Below are positions 9,157 through 18,616 of a stretch of 64,000 bases of DNA, one piece after another; position 1 is the first letter of the stretch; the number at the start of each line of letters is the position of its first letter. The notes beneath the pieces were generated by a model. That model did no database searches, was not told the origin of the DNA, and saw nothing but the letters and a program-made list of their open reading frames with translations. The translations under genes were made by a program, and so were the position numbers. Origin of the DNA: Pseudoalteromonas xiamenensis (GTDB lineage Bacteria > Pseudomonadota > Gammaproteobacteria > Enterobacterales > Alteromonadaceae); the NCBI RefSeq assembly GCF_042431545.1, contig NZ_JBHLYX010000002.1; one strand, given 5' to 3'.

Positions 9157-10862
9157 TAAAATACCACTTCTGAATTTGGAACAAACTGATAGGTTTTCAT
9201 CGTGTCAGGTGAGTCGCAAGTTGATTCGATCTGATCGTGTGATAGTAAATACCACGTCCTTCTGTGCGCCTGACCCAGTTCTATCGCATTGTTTTTATTG
9301 AAACAAAACCAAGGTTCTTCATCAGATACAAGAATAAACCGATTCGGTTTTGCAAATACCCATTGCCACGCACGCTGAAACTGCGTTTTTTCATTGGCAA
9401 GATAACTGAAATGAGTAATTGGTTTAGTTGCGAACATTAAAAACTGTTCTTTGAATCGAACTAAACCGAGCTCACTGTCATTAGGCATAATAGTCTGGGC
9501 TTTTTCCATAATAACGTCAGGCGTTCGGTAACTATCCGCGGTAGGCCATACAACAAATCCGACTGCAAGCCAAACAACCAGTGTAATACCTGCGAGCGCC
9601 TGAAACGCATCAGATTTTCTAAGCTTAACCAAAAGCAAAACAAGAAGTGCTGCCATTATGGCGATAAAAGGAACTAATTCGTTTAATAAGGGCAAGTAGT
9701 CCCCATGTTTCTTTTCAAGTAGCTGCGGTTTAAAGACGATTACAAATGCGATAGCAAAGAGCAAAAAGGTAACTAGACCTGCAAACCCAAATAGAACACG
9801 TCTAATCCAGTGACGAATGTTTTCTCTTTCAATCTTGTGCCATACAACGGCCGCGACGATAGAAAACATCGGTAACGCTGGGAAAATATACACGCCTCGC
9901 TTGCCAGTACTGATTGAGAAAAACAAAAGTACAAATAGAACCCATGTAACTAGGACTCTGAATATAGGTTGTGACTTGAATAGGGCAACACATTCCTTCC
10001 AAGCGAAGACGATAACCGCAAGCGCAGGAAACCACATCATAGGGATGACTTTTACGATAAAATAGTGCCAAGGCTCTTGGTGATGCCACGCGTTCGCATA
10101 ACGTTCACCTGTTTGTTTAAAAAGTATATTGTTTTTATACGCGATGAGTTCTGGAGTTTGTAGCACATTAACTTGGTACAACATCGGTCCCAACCAACAA
10201 GCCAATGTCACAAAAAAGAGAACAACGCCTAACCAATTCTGCCATTTCCAGCTTTTTCGAGTCGGGGTGTTTTTGAACCACAACGCAAGAGGAATAAGCA
10301 TCAACATAGGTAAAAAGCCAACGCCTTTGGTCATGACCCCAATAGCCATGGCGATAAACGCGAGATAAAGCCATTTGTTATTTGGACCTAGAATATAGTG
10401 CCTAATCAATCCGTAGCAACCTATGGTCGTGAAGAAACACAAAACCATGTCTATTTGAGCTGCTTTTGCTTGTAACAAGAATTGTGGGCAGATGATCAGA
10501 ATAAGCAGGGCAGTGATAGCGGTTTTTCTATCATAAAGCCGTTTTGTAATGTCGTAAACGAGGTAGGCAACACCAAGGCCAGCAAGTGCAGAAGGTAATA
10601 AAAAGGCGATCTTGAAATGTTGTGTTATTAAATAAGAGACTGAAATTAACCACATGAATACGGGTGGTTTGTCTGGATAAAACTCGCCTGCACGGGTCGG
10701 AAATAACCATTGCCCTGACATCAGCATTTCTCTTGCTATTTGAGCAAAACGAGGCTCGTCTGCAGGCCATGGAAAACGAAGACCTAGGCCGGCGATAAGC
10801 GCAAGAACGAGTGCAGCGAAAATAAGTTTAACCCACGTGTCCTCAGATATTTTATTGAACAT
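9156..10862 (-). CDS. ArnT-like lipid-linked sugar transferase (PMT family)
   Basis: 568-aa polytopic inner-membrane protein of the PMT_2/ArnT superfamily. The first periplasmic loop carries the acidic motif DEPRFAQIAREML (about 33-45) followed by FYPDKPPVFMW, as in ArnT, where the Asp/Glu pair is catalytic. About ten hydrophobic helices follow, with a soluble C-terminal periplasmic part from about 430. Such enzymes move a sugar from undecaprenyl phosphate onto lipid A or another acceptor on the periplasmic face. It overlaps the VTT gene by 11 nt and the epimerase by 1 nt. Donor and acceptor are not known. Confidence 0.85.
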   Translation of the reverse strand: MFNKISEDTWVKLIFAALVLALIAGLGLRFPWPADEPRFAQIAREMLMSGQWLFPTRAGEFYPDKPPVFMWLISVSYLITQHFKIAFLLPSALAGLGVAYLVYDITKRLYDRKTAITALLILIICPQFLLQAKAAQIDMVLCFFTTIGCYGLIRHYILGPNNKWLYLAFIAMAIGVMTKGVGFLPMLMLIPLALWFKNTPTRKSWKWQNWLGVVLFFVTLACWLGPMLYQVNVLQTPELIAYKNNILFKQTGERYANAWHHQEPWHYFIVKVIPMMWFPALAVIVFAWKECVALFKSQPIFRVLVTWVLFVLLFFSISTGKRGVYIFPALPMFSIVAAVVWHKIERENIRHWIRRVLFGFAGLVTFLLFAIAFVIVFKPQLLEKKHGDYLPLLNELVPFIAIMAALLVLLLVKLRKSDAFQALAGITLVVWLAVGFVVWPTADSYRTPDVIMEKAQTIMPNDSELGLVRFKEQFLMFATKPITHFSYLANEKTQFQRAWQWVFAKPNRFILVSDEEPWFCFNKNNAIELGQAHRRTWYLLSHDQIESTCDSPDTMKTYQFVPNSEVVF

Positions 10863-11526
10863 TTGGCATATCCTGTTGTTTTAACGCTATTATTTTATCC
10901 TTTACTCCATGTTTATAGAGGTAACTACCCATCAGGCTAGACACTATAAACAAAACAATACTCAGCCAAAGTTTGGTGGTATCTTCTTGTGCAACTCCTG
11001 CACCGATGAAACTAAACAAAAACATTTGTGGCAGATAACCGACAAAGCTGCCGAAGAGAACACTTGGAAGGGGCAAAAAGCTAACAGCAGCGGCAATGTT
11101 CGTTAATAGATTTGAACCAACAGGTAGTAGTCTAATTGCGCAAATCCACGCCCACGTGTGACTTTTTAGTAATTCAGAAAGAAACCAGATTTTTCGTTGG
11201 TATTTTTTGATAAACCAGTCACCGCCGAAGAATCGGATAAACAAAATGGTCAAAAGTGCGCCAATTGTTGTAAGAAGTGTCGAGATGAATGCGCCAGATA
11301 CACCGCCAATTAACGCTCCACAGGCAAGAGCGACTATTTGCCTAGCGCCACCAATTGAAGTAAAAACAACACAAACGACGCAAAAAATTGGCCAACCCCA
11401 AATGCCTGCTTTAGCTTGTAAGACAAGCAGTTTTTCATGTAGATCAACGTTGCCAATCATGCCAAGCTGAAGAAGAGCAATAATGCTGATTATTGCAATC
11501 CCAAAGACAAAACTTTTAAGCAGCAT
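10852..11526 (-). CDS. VTT-domain (TVP38/TMEM64, DedA-like) membrane protein
   Basis: 224-aa inner-membrane protein with about five hydrophobic segments. The VTT-domain hallmarks are present: the re-entrant-like ALACGALIGGVSGAFIST (about 67-84) and the Arg-containing RLLPVGSNLLTNIAAA (about 136-151) followed by FGSFVGYLPQMFLF. Members of the DedA/VTT superfamily have been linked to flipping of polyprenyl phosphates and phospholipids. Here it lies between the lipid-linked sugar synthase and the ArnT-like transferase, overlapping each by 11 nt. A role in recycling or flipping the carrier lipid is inferred. Confidence 0.82.
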   Translation of the reverse strand: MLLKSFVFGIAIISIIALLQLGMIGNVDLHEKLLVLQAKAGIWGWPIFCVVCVVFTSIGGARQIVALACGALIGGVSGAFISTLLTTIGALLTILFIRFFGGDWFIKKYQRKIWFLSELLKSHTWAWICAIRLLPVGSNLLTNIAAAVSFLPLPSVLFGSFVGYLPQMFLFSFIGAGVAQEDTTKLWLSIVLFIVSSLMGSYLYKHGVKDKIIALKQQDMPNVQ

Positions 11527-12301
11527 TATTCTTTTGCTCTGTATTGATATGAGTATGTTGTTTTATAACGGGATGTTTAGTTCTCGCAATGAGCCATTTA
11601 ACGGCAAACATATCAACAATACCAACCCAAACACGGTTCCAAGCGGTATATTTCGAGACTCCTGCAGTGCGGTCTCTATGTGCGACAGGAACTACGCGAA
11701 TATCACCGCCAATACGTTTAATTAATGCTGGCAAATAACGGTGCATGTGATTGAAGTAAGGGAGTTTCACCCACGTCGACTTAGGGATAAGCTTGAGTCC
11801 ACATCCGGTGTCTGGAACACCGTCATTCAGAAACCAATTTCGAACCCGGTTTGCAATCCGTGATTGAAAACGTTTCCATGGTGTATCTTTTCGTTTATGG
11901 CGATACCCAGCGATACAGAAATCCGAACTACCTTGCAGTAAATTTGCCTCAGACACCATATTTGGTATATCTGCGGGGTCATTTTGGCCATCACCATCGA
12001 TTGTCACGAGCCATTTTGCTCTCGCATTATGACCCGCAATATACAACGCGGTGGATTGACCTACACTTTGCTCGGTTGAAATCAATTGAGCGGGCACGTT
12101 CAATGATTCGCAAGTTTCAGTAAATACTCGTGCTGTTTCATCAGTACTGCCGTCATTAACGAGAACCACTTCGAACGTAACGTGTTGATGCAAACTTTGG
12201 TGGATTTCGGTAACGAGAGAAGGGATATTTTCGGCTTCATTTTTTGCCGGGATTAAAACAGAAACCTCAAAATCATTAGAGGGGGTTTCTAAATTGGTCA
12301 T
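11516..12301 (-). CDS. Family 2 glycosyltransferase, polyprenyl-phosphate sugar synthase-like
   Basis: 261 aa, GT2 fold with the DPM1/ArnC-type motifs SVLIPAKNEAENIP (about 14-27), VLVNDGSTDETA (about 47-58) and TIDGDGQNDPADIP (about 97-110, with the metal-binding acidic motif). No strong C-terminal membrane pair is visible, so it is of the soluble DPM1 type. Expected to load a sugar from a nucleotide donor onto undecaprenyl phosphate on the cytoplasmic face. It is the first gene of the four-gene minus-strand cassette. The sugar is not determined by sequence. Confidence 0.85.
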   Translation of the reverse strand: MTNLETPSNDFEVSVLIPAKNEAENIPSLVTEIHQSLHQHVTFEVVLVNDGSTDETARVFTETCESLNVPAQLISTEQSVGQSTALYIAGHNARAKWLVTIDGDGQNDPADIPNMVSEANLLQGSSDFCIAGYRHKRKDTPWKRFQSRIANRVRNWFLNDGVPDTGCGLKLIPKSTWVKLPYFNHMHRYLPALIKRIGGDIRVVPVAHRDRTAGVSKYTAWNRVWVGIVDMFAVKWLIARTKHPVIKQHTHINTEQKNNAA

Positions 12302-12486
12302 ATCTATATTTATCCTTACTGCACGCTGTAATATTGCGTATCTTGTTAGGGCATTAGTTCAGCAAACTAATGTTAAGTTTTCATGACCTTGATGACGAAG
12401 TCAACATAAAAAACCAGACCCAAAGAGGGTACGTTGTTGAAATTGCAATGAATTTCCCGATTTGAGGTATTTGTGTTGCTGATGAG

Positions 12487-13425
12487 CTATTTTAACTCGT
12501 CAGCAACTTCCGCAATTTTTTGCCTCAACCAGATGTGGCTTGCGTCTCTGTGTAATAACGGGCTCCAAATCATATCGAGCTCGAAAGGAGGAATTGGGAA
12601 TGGAGGTTCCACGATGGCAAGATGTGGATCGTCTTTGTATATGTTAGCGGCCTTAGATGGTAGGGTTGCTACTAAGTTTTGCTCTTTTGCAAGATGGATC
12701 GCCACGTGGTAATTTCGAGTGAATGTCGCAATATTGCGATGCTTACCAAAATGCGCAAGTGCCTCATCAACCCAGCCCAGTTTTTGCACATCCGCAGGGT
12801 CCATACCAACACCGACACCAAAGCCTGTTTTACTTACCCAGATGTGCCTAGCGTTTAAATACGCTTCCAAACTAAATTGATGAATAATCGGATTGTCAGC
12901 TTTTACCAAACAACAAAAGCTGTCTTTCCAAATTCGTTTGTGATGGAAAGACTGCGGCAAGTTTTCAAAGCGGTTGATGGCCATGTCCACTTTACCATTT
13001 TCAACATCGTGAAATGTAACGTCGCTTGGAGTTAAAATATCGAGCGTTGTATCAGGCGCTTCTTCATGCAGTTTATTAAGCAATTTTGGTGCAAGTGTAC
13101 TCGCCGCGTAATCGCTCGCCATAATCCTAAATACACGTTTACTCTGTGATGGCGAGAATTCTCTATTTGGTGCGAGTGTCTCTTCCAGCGTCATTAATAT
13201 TCCGCGGATCACGGGCTGAAGTTCTAGTGCGCGTTCTGTTGGTACCATGCCTTCAGACGTGCGAACTAAAATTGGGTCGTTAAATAGATTGCGGAGTCGT
13301 TTAAGACCATTACTCATTGCTGGTTGCGTAATGCTAAGCTGATTCGCAGCTCGCGTTACGTTGCATTCTCTTAACAATGTATCTAAGTAAACAAGTAGAT
13401 TGAGATCGATTTTACTGATGTTCAC
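12487..13425 (-). CDS. LysR-family transcriptional regulator
   Basis: 312 aa. The N-terminal winged helix-turn-helix (residues about 4-63) contains NVTRAANQLSITQPAMSNGLKRLR, and a C-terminal periplasmic-binding-protein-like effector domain runs from about 90. The subgroup resembles NodD/PA0477-like LysR proteins with the LNLL..LDTLLRE start. It lies on the same strand as the glycosylation cassette, 185 nt upstream of it, and 27 nt downstream of aceK. The target is unknown; the preceding aceK and the following operon are both possible. Confidence 0.88.
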   Translation of the reverse strand: MNISKIDLNLLVYLDTLLRECNVTRAANQLSITQPAMSNGLKRLRNLFNDPILVRTSEGMVPTERALELQPVIRGILMTLEETLAPNREFSPSQSKRVFRIMASDYAASTLAPKLLNKLHEEAPDTTLDILTPSDVTFHDVENGKVDMAINRFENLPQSFHHKRIWKDSFCCLVKADNPIIHQFSLEAYLNARHIWVSKTGFGVGVGMDPADVQKLGWVDEALAHFGKHRNIATFTRNYHVAIHLAKEQNLVATLPSKAANIYKDDPHLAIVEPPFPIPPFELDMIWSPLLHRDASHIWLRQKIAEVADELK

Positions 13426-13452
13426 AACATTCCTTTTTTATGGTTATTTTGC

Positions 13453-15159
13453 TCATGAGCAAAAACGTTGCTCTTGAGGATAGGGATAGATGTGTTTCAT
13501 CACCTTCTGGCGAATATCTGTTTGGGCTTGCTTCCAGAAAGCGACGCCAGCAAGATCTGGGTGGGCTTCTAAAAACAGCGCCCTTAGTTTAGGGTCTGGC
13601 AAAACAAAAGTACATAGCTGTTCAGGAAACACATCTTGAGGCGCAGAAGAAACTTCGCTGCATTCCAAATAATTTTCCGCACTTTGTCTGGGCATCTCTC
13701 TAAAGTTCATTTCCGTCAAATATTGAACTTCGTCATAGTCGTAGAAAATCACGCGCTGATGTTTGGTGACTCCAAAGTTTTTAAGCAGCATATCACCTGG
13801 AAAAATATTTGCAGAAACCATTTCTTTCAGTGCTTGACCATAATCAGCCATAACGCCTTTTGCATCTTCATCGCTACAGGTTTGAAGAAACAAGTTAAGT
13901 GGTGTCATACGTCTTTCTATGTATAGGTGTTTGATAATCAACAAGTCATTTTCTATTACCATACTACCGGCAATGCTAGATTGTAATTCGTTTAACAATT
14001 CGTCCGAGAAACGAGCTAGCGGAAAGACGACGTTCGAATACTCAATAGTATCCGCCATACGACCAACTCGGTCATGGTTTTTAACCAATTGATATCGAGC
14101 AAGTACTGTTTCTCGTCCAAATGGTTTGCTTTCAGAAAATTGGTCTCTGATTACCTTAAATACGTAGGGAAACGAAGGCAGGGTAAACACCATCATTACC
14201 ATACCTCGGGTTCCAGGAGCCGGAATAAACTGCTCTACGTTACTTTCGAGTTGATTTAGAAACTCGCGATAAAACTCGGTTTTGCCTTGTTTGTGAAACC
14301 CGATAGCGTTGTACAATTCGGCAGCCGTTTTACTCGGCATGAGTTGGTTTAAAAAGCCAACTAATGCTGACGGGGCATGTGTTTGTACAAAAAAGTAGGC
14401 ACGTGCAAATCCAAAAATGACGCGCATTTGACTGGATTGAGTAATAAGTGCGTCGATGTGTATGCCACGCTCTTCAGTATTTAAAATGGCGATAATGAAA
14501 GGCTGAATACCAGACAACGAGACGACTCGACCAACAATGTAAGCTGCTTTATTGCGATAAAAAGGTGAGTGCAATATGTCAAAGCGCATTTGATGGCGTT
14601 GATGATGGGTGTCCGGAGCTTGTTTGATAAATGCTTTGACCAATTTCCGTATATCGCCATCAAGGTCGGTAAAGGGCGCACCAAATCCGAAATGATTGAT
14701 GATGTTTCGAATTGTAGGCTTTAATCCGTCTGTCACAGGAAAATAACTCCGATACTCGGCTTCAACGGGTACCGTGGAGGTTTGTTTCATGGAGGAGACA
14801 ACAAAGATAAATTCATTGTTAAAATAACGGCGATGAAACAAACGACAAAAAACAGAGTTATAAAAGGTTTCGGCAAGCTCCGCTTGAGGATGAAAAACCA
14901 AGCGTTCTTGAAATGCCTCTTTGACTGTACGCCAAAGGCACTCATTCAGTGGCTGAATGCGTTGTTTGGTTTTTAGGAGTTCAATTGTTTCATTTACACG
15001 CGCATCATATTGAGCGATACGCATCGAGCTAATCGATTGAATAGATTGCCAATCTCGGTTACCGAACGCGATAGGGGCCTTGGCTGTAATTGATTGGAAA
15101 ATTCGATAGTGTTTAGTAAACCCGGCTAAGATTATTTCCGCAATTTCCACTGCTCGCAT
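13453..15159 (-). CDS. aceK: Isocitrate dehydrogenase kinase/phosphatase AceK
   Basis: Bifunctional enzyme that phosphorylates and dephosphorylates isocitrate dehydrogenase, steering carbon between the TCA cycle and the glyoxylate shunt. 568 aa, the usual length. The N-terminal regulatory part covers about 1-310. The nucleotide-binding loop APGTRGMVM is at about 314-322, followed by FPYVFKVIRDQF, and DYDEVQYLTEMNF holds the metal-binding Asp residues. No aceA or aceB is next to it, unlike the aceBAK operon of enterics, so it has a separate promoter here. Confidence 0.95.
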   Translation of the reverse strand: MRAVEIAEIILAGFTKHYRIFQSITAKAPIAFGNRDWQSIQSISSMRIAQYDARVNETIELLKTKQRIQPLNECLWRTVKEAFQERLVFHPQAELAETFYNSVFCRLFHRRYFNNEFIFVVSSMKQTSTVPVEAEYRSYFPVTDGLKPTIRNIINHFGFGAPFTDLDGDIRKLVKAFIKQAPDTHHQRHQMRFDILHSPFYRNKAAYIVGRVVSLSGIQPFIIAILNTEERGIHIDALITQSSQMRVIFGFARAYFFVQTHAPSALVGFLNQLMPSKTAAELYNAIGFHKQGKTEFYREFLNQLESNVEQFIPAPGTRGMVMMVFTLPSFPYVFKVIRDQFSESKPFGRETVLARYQLVKNHDRVGRMADTIEYSNVVFPLARFSDELLNELQSSIAGSMVIENDLLIIKHLYIERRMTPLNLFLQTCSDEDAKGVMADYGQALKEMVSANIFPGDMLLKNFGVTKHQRVIFYDYDEVQYLTEMNFREMPRQSAENYLECSEVSSAPQDVFPEQLCTFVLPDPKLRALFLEAHPDLAGVAFWKQAQTDIRQKVMKHIYPYPQEQRFCS

Positions 15160-15233
15160 AAAACAGGTCCTTTTTATGTTTGACTGTATTGCGTCAACAG
15201 CAGTTTGTCATGCGTTATCTGCATAAATATCAT

Positions 15234-15707
15234 TTATTTTGAGAATTTTTTTAACTGTTTTTCGAGTTCCAATAGGTTTTTACTGACCTCCTTCAAATTT
15301 CGCATGTATTGCTTATCAATTTGTTGAAGTTCACTTTTTACATCCCGAGTCATTTGGCGTTTTTCTTGGTCGCTCATCATGCGTTCGAGTTTGTCGAGGG
15401 CTTTTTGCTTTGCGCGGTCCCGTTCTCTGTCAAGTATGGCAACTTTTTGCTTGCTCGCGCGGATTTTACGCTCAAGAGTATGAATGATTTGCTTACGCTC
15501 TAGGGCATTAAGTACTTTCGTGTGTTGATCATCTGGGACTGCAACGTCAGGGTCTTGGTGTTCTAAGCGCTGCGCGATTGCGTTACTGCCACATGGAAAC
15601 TGGCTATACATCACACCACGCTCAGTGACACATTTATAATATTCGACTTTTTTGGCAAAACAGGTTGAAGTTAACACTAAACACAGGCAGAGAAAAAAAA
15701 GCTTCAT
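15234..15707 (-). CDS. Secreted DUF4124-type protein with C-terminal coiled coil
   Basis: 157 aa with a signal peptide (MKLFFLCLCLVLTSTCFA). A short N-terminal domain follows with YYKCVTERGVMYSQFPCG, the Cys-pair pattern of DUF4124. From about 65 to the end it is highly charged and predicted coiled coil (Lys/Arg/Glu rich). Likely periplasmic; function unknown. It stands between aceK and the YejM-like gene on the same strand. Confidence 0.78.
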   Translation of the reverse strand: MKLFFLCLCLVLTSTCFAKKVEYYKCVTERGVMYSQFPCGSNAIAQRLEHQDPDVAVPDDQHTKVLNALERKQIIHTLERKIRASKQKVAILDRERDRAKQKALDKLERMMSDQEKRQMTRDVKSELQQIDKQYMRNLKEVSKNLLELEKQLKKFSK

Positions 15708-15763
15708 TTACATTCCTTGTATCAAAAAGGGCTAAGTTTAGTCTGCCAAAATTACTTTGGAAA

Positions 15764-17263
15764 CTATTGCGATGCACTTGGCCCAAATTGTTTAAGTTGT
15801 TTAATGCTTTGTATTAAAAAAGGAATATCGAGTTTTTGCTCTATAACAAAGCCTTCGGCTGCAGACATTTGTTGATAGCTACCATCTGATTTTATTAATG
15901 TAATTCTATCCTTTTTGAAGGCGATAAAAACACCTTGAGAATGGTTTACACCATGTGAAGATTCAGGGGAGGTAACTGTGTGTCCGAGCGTGGATTTAGC
16001 CGAGCGTTCTACACAATTAATGACCTGAGATAACACTGTCGCTAACAGATCCATTGGCTGAATCAGGCCTTCCGCTTTTTTGAATGCTTTAATATTGCTA
16101 TAAAACGTAGAGGTCGCCACAACCGATTTTTCGTCATTAGCAAAACTGAGCGCGATGACTGGTGAAGTATTCTCAATGTTTAATGTATTACCATTTACAA
16201 ATTGTATTACAATTTTCGCGTCTTGGCGCTCAGGAATGTATTTAAATTCAGGGAATCCATGTACTGAAAGCAAGCCTCCTTTTGCCCATGCAGGGGACCG
16301 CTCTTCGTCAATCATAGAGCGTTTATAAATCGCAGGGAGTCCATAGATTAAATTAAATAAGCTATCCTCAATCGACGTTGGGTGCAACAGGGTGGAAAAA
16401 GGCTTTAACGTATCGTTGCTGCCGACAAATTCAAGTAGCTGAGCGTTATTGGCAAAAACTAAAATATGAGTGGTCGGTTTATCAATGGCACTACAAGACC
16501 CAGTTAATTCTGGTGTAACGAACTCAATATTCTTTGAGTCGAGATCGATTTGCGTTGATTTTTTATATTGATCAATGTCGATTAAGTTGTGTTTCGCCAA
16601 TAGACTCTTGGCCGTAGTAGGGTAAGACATTGGCAACACATTATCTTGCTTAGTGATGTCAAAGTAAGAATTCGCATCGGCCCATATATGGATGCTGTGA
16701 CTTGCTGCGAAACATGACACGATACACACGGCCGCATAACTTGGAAATTTAAGTTGCTTTAATTCAGCTAAATGTTTCCATGCAAAATTACTAATCACCA
16801 ATTCAAAAGCGAAAAATGCACCAATGATTAAGGTTGCAATTGCGCTGACAAAAATGGGTCTTGCACTAAGAGTTTGTACGAAAACAGATAATATTTCACT
16901 TAATGAACTGAAATTGATGTGGTAGCCGAGTTGGTAATAAACAAACGCATCAAGACAAAGCCAGCTAAGCCCAAGTGTCGCTATAACAGCTGCCATTCCT
17001 CGGATATGGCGAGGATAAGGAAAAACCAGACTCAACGGGAAAACGGTTAACACAAATGCGAGGAATGTAATAAAACTTGTATGGCTTAACCAAGTTACGA
17101 CCATGTAAAATCGGCCAAGCCACGTTGTAGGGGCACTATCTGCCCACAGATAACCAAGGCTAATTAACAGCACCAATGCAATATTTGCAAATGTGAACCA
17201 ATGGCCCCAACTAAGAAGTTGGCTTGCTTTGGACGCAAAAGGACTCTGTGGGTTTAAGTTCAT
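15764..17263 (-). CDS. yejM: YejM/LapC-like DUF3413 membrane protein with reduced periplasmic domain
   Basis: 499 aa. Five N-terminal transmembrane helices (to about residue 180) match the DUF3413 domain of E. coli YejM (PbgA/LapC), the sensor that tunes LPS synthesis through LapB and FtsH/LpxC. The junction motif LPMSYPTTAKSLLAKH resembles the start of YejM's periplasmic domain. The rest is shorter than in E. coli (586 aa), and I see no sulfatase metal-site or catalytic Ser/Thr motif. The adjacent yejL (2 nt away) and divergent yejK support the name. A regulatory rather than catalytic role is inferred. Confidence 0.82.
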   Translation of the reverse strand: MNLNPQSPFASKASQLLSWGHWFTFANIALVLLISLGYLWADSAPTTWLGRFYMVVTWLSHTSFITFLAFVLTVFPLSLVFPYPRHIRGMAAVIATLGLSWLCLDAFVYYQLGYHINFSSLSEILSVFVQTLSARPIFVSAIATLIIGAFFAFELVISNFAWKHLAELKQLKFPSYAAVCIVSCFAASHSIHIWADANSYFDITKQDNVLPMSYPTTAKSLLAKHNLIDIDQYKKSTQIDLDSKNIEFVTPELTGSCSAIDKPTTHILVFANNAQLLEFVGSNDTLKPFSTLLHPTSIEDSLFNLIYGLPAIYKRSMIDEERSPAWAKGGLLSVHGFPEFKYIPERQDAKIVIQFVNGNTLNIENTSPVIALSFANDEKSVVATSTFYSNIKAFKKAEGLIQPMDLLATVLSQVINCVERSAKSTLGHTVTSPESSHGVNHSQGVFIAFKKDRITLIKSDGSYQQMSAAEGFVIEQKLDIPFLIQSIKQLKQFGPSASQ

Positions 17264-17265
17264 AA

Positions 17266-17478
17266 TTACTTAACAGATTGAATTAGTGCTTTTGCGAAGT
17301 TTTCTGCCACAGCTTCACGTTTGTTTGCTGGTACATGTTGGTTTATGATGTGCGTAATAGAATTACCTAAACACATTAGGCTTAAATCAACCGTTGCCTT
17401 GTCGTCAGATAGGACCTTTAAAAGCTGGTCTGTGATTTTTTCTACTTGTTCATTACTGTATTTAGATAAAATAGGCAT
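17266..17478 (-). CDS. yejL: YejL-family protein (DUF1414)
   Basis: 70-aa soluble protein. The pattern MPILSKYSNEQVEKI...LLKVL, SLMCLGNSITHIIN and AVAENFAKALIQS matches the DUF1414/YejL family. Function unknown. It ends 2 nt before the YejM-like start, so the two are cotranscribed, and yejK is divergent from it as in many gammaproteobacteria. Confidence 0.9.
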   Translation of the reverse strand: MPILSKYSNEQVEKITDQLLKVLSDDKATVDLSLMCLGNSITHIINQHVPANKREAVAENFAKALIQSVK

Positions 17479-17542
17479 CGATTGTTCTGTAACTAAATGA
17501 TAATAATCTCAGATTTTAACACCAGAGGCGTGAAAAACAAAC

Positions 17543-18559
17543 ATGAGCATCGAGGTTAATAAGTTAGTCGTTCATTATGTCGACAAACAAGACGAAGAAA
17601 CTCAAATACATCTTCGCAATGATGAAATGAAAGTCAATGAAAAAGTGAATGTTTTCATTGAACAATTGCACCACGCGTACAATGGGAAACCAGGAAAAGG
17701 CTTTTGTGCATTTTCTTCTGATAAAAATAGTGTCACAGCAAGCGCGTTGCAAAGCTACCGTAATAATGAATTAGGTTTTTGGCATTTTACGGAACAAGCA
17801 ACTGAAGTCTTGAAAGAAGAGCTCAATAAGTATGCTTTTAATGAGACGGGTTATTTAGTGTTTTGCCACTATACCTACATTGCAACTGATTATGTGCTCA
17901 TCGCCCTTATTAATATCAAAGAACATTACGCTATCACCTCTGAATTGGATTTAGCGGCTTCTAAACATTTAGATATTACGCGTATGCAGTTGGCTGCGCG
18001 GGTCGATTTAACTGCATGGGATGTCGAGCCTGAGCAAAATCGCTACATTTCTTTTATCAAAGGCCGAGCAGGGCGCAAAGTGGCTGATTTCTTCCTCGAC
18101 TTTTTGGGTTGTGAGGAAGGCGTTGACGCTAAGCAGCAAAGTACCGTGATGTTACAGGCTGTTGAAGAATATTTAAGTGAACAGCAATACGACAAGCACG
18201 AAAAAGACACTTTGAGAAAAGAGGTTTTTGATTACTGTAATGATTGTATATCGACTGGCGAGGATGCTCAGGTAAGTTCTCTGTCAGATACGTTATCTAA
18301 ATCGGGCGAAACAGCGTTCAGCGATTTTTATAAAGATCAGGGTTATCAACTGGAAGAATCGTTCCCTATCGATAAGAAAACAGTGACGAGTATGGTTAAG
18401 TTCTCTGGCGTGGGTGGTGGCGTAAGTATTAGTTTCGAGCGCAAACATTTAGGAGAGCGAGTCATTTACAACAGCCACACGGACACGTTGACTATTAAAG
18501 GTGTGCCACCGAATTTAAAGGATCAGTTGCTGCGTTTCTACGAAGACAATGAATCGTAG
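17543..18559 (+). CDS. yejK: Nucleoid-associated protein NdpA (YejK)
   Basis: 338 aa, the usual length of the NdpA/YejK 37-kDa nucleoid-associated family. Features include the N-terminal VNKLVVHYVDKQDE, the central YIATDYVLIALINIKEHYAI and ITRMQLAARVDLTAW, and FIKGRAGRKVADFFLDFLGCEEGVD near 170-192. It binds DNA or the nucleoid; the precise role is unclear. It is divergent from yejL-yejM and ends at a strong terminator. Confidence 0.93.
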   Translation: MSIEVNKLVVHYVDKQDEETQIHLRNDEMKVNEKVNVFIEQLHHAYNGKPGKGFCAFSSDKNSVTASALQSYRNNELGFWHFTEQATEVLKEELNKYAFNETGYLVFCHYTYIATDYVLIALINIKEHYAITSELDLAASKHLDITRMQLAARVDLTAWDVEPEQNRYISFIKGRAGRKVADFFLDFLGCEEGVDAKQQSTVMLQAVEEYLSEQQYDKHEKDTLRKEVFDYCNDCISTGEDAQVSSLSDTLSKSGETAFSDFYKDQGYQLEESFPIDKKTVTSMVKFSGVGGGVSISFERKHLGERVIYNSHTDTLTIKGVPPNLKDQLLRFYEDNES

Positions 18560-18579
18560 AAGTAGAATTTAAACTGCTT

Positions 18580-18616
18580 AAAAAGCCATTTTGAGTCTAA
18601 TCAAATGGCTTTTTTG
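18580..18616 (+). terminator. Rho-independent terminator of yejK
   Basis: Stem AAAAAGCCATTT (18580-18591), 11-nt loop, AAATGGCTTTTT (18603-18614), then T-rich sequence. Confidence 0.88.

Noticed and set aside
15764..17263. Sulfatase call for the YejM-like protein
   Set aside because: No metal-binding or Cys/Ser-x-Pro-x-Arg sulfatase motif is visible. Helices and neighbours point to YejM instead.
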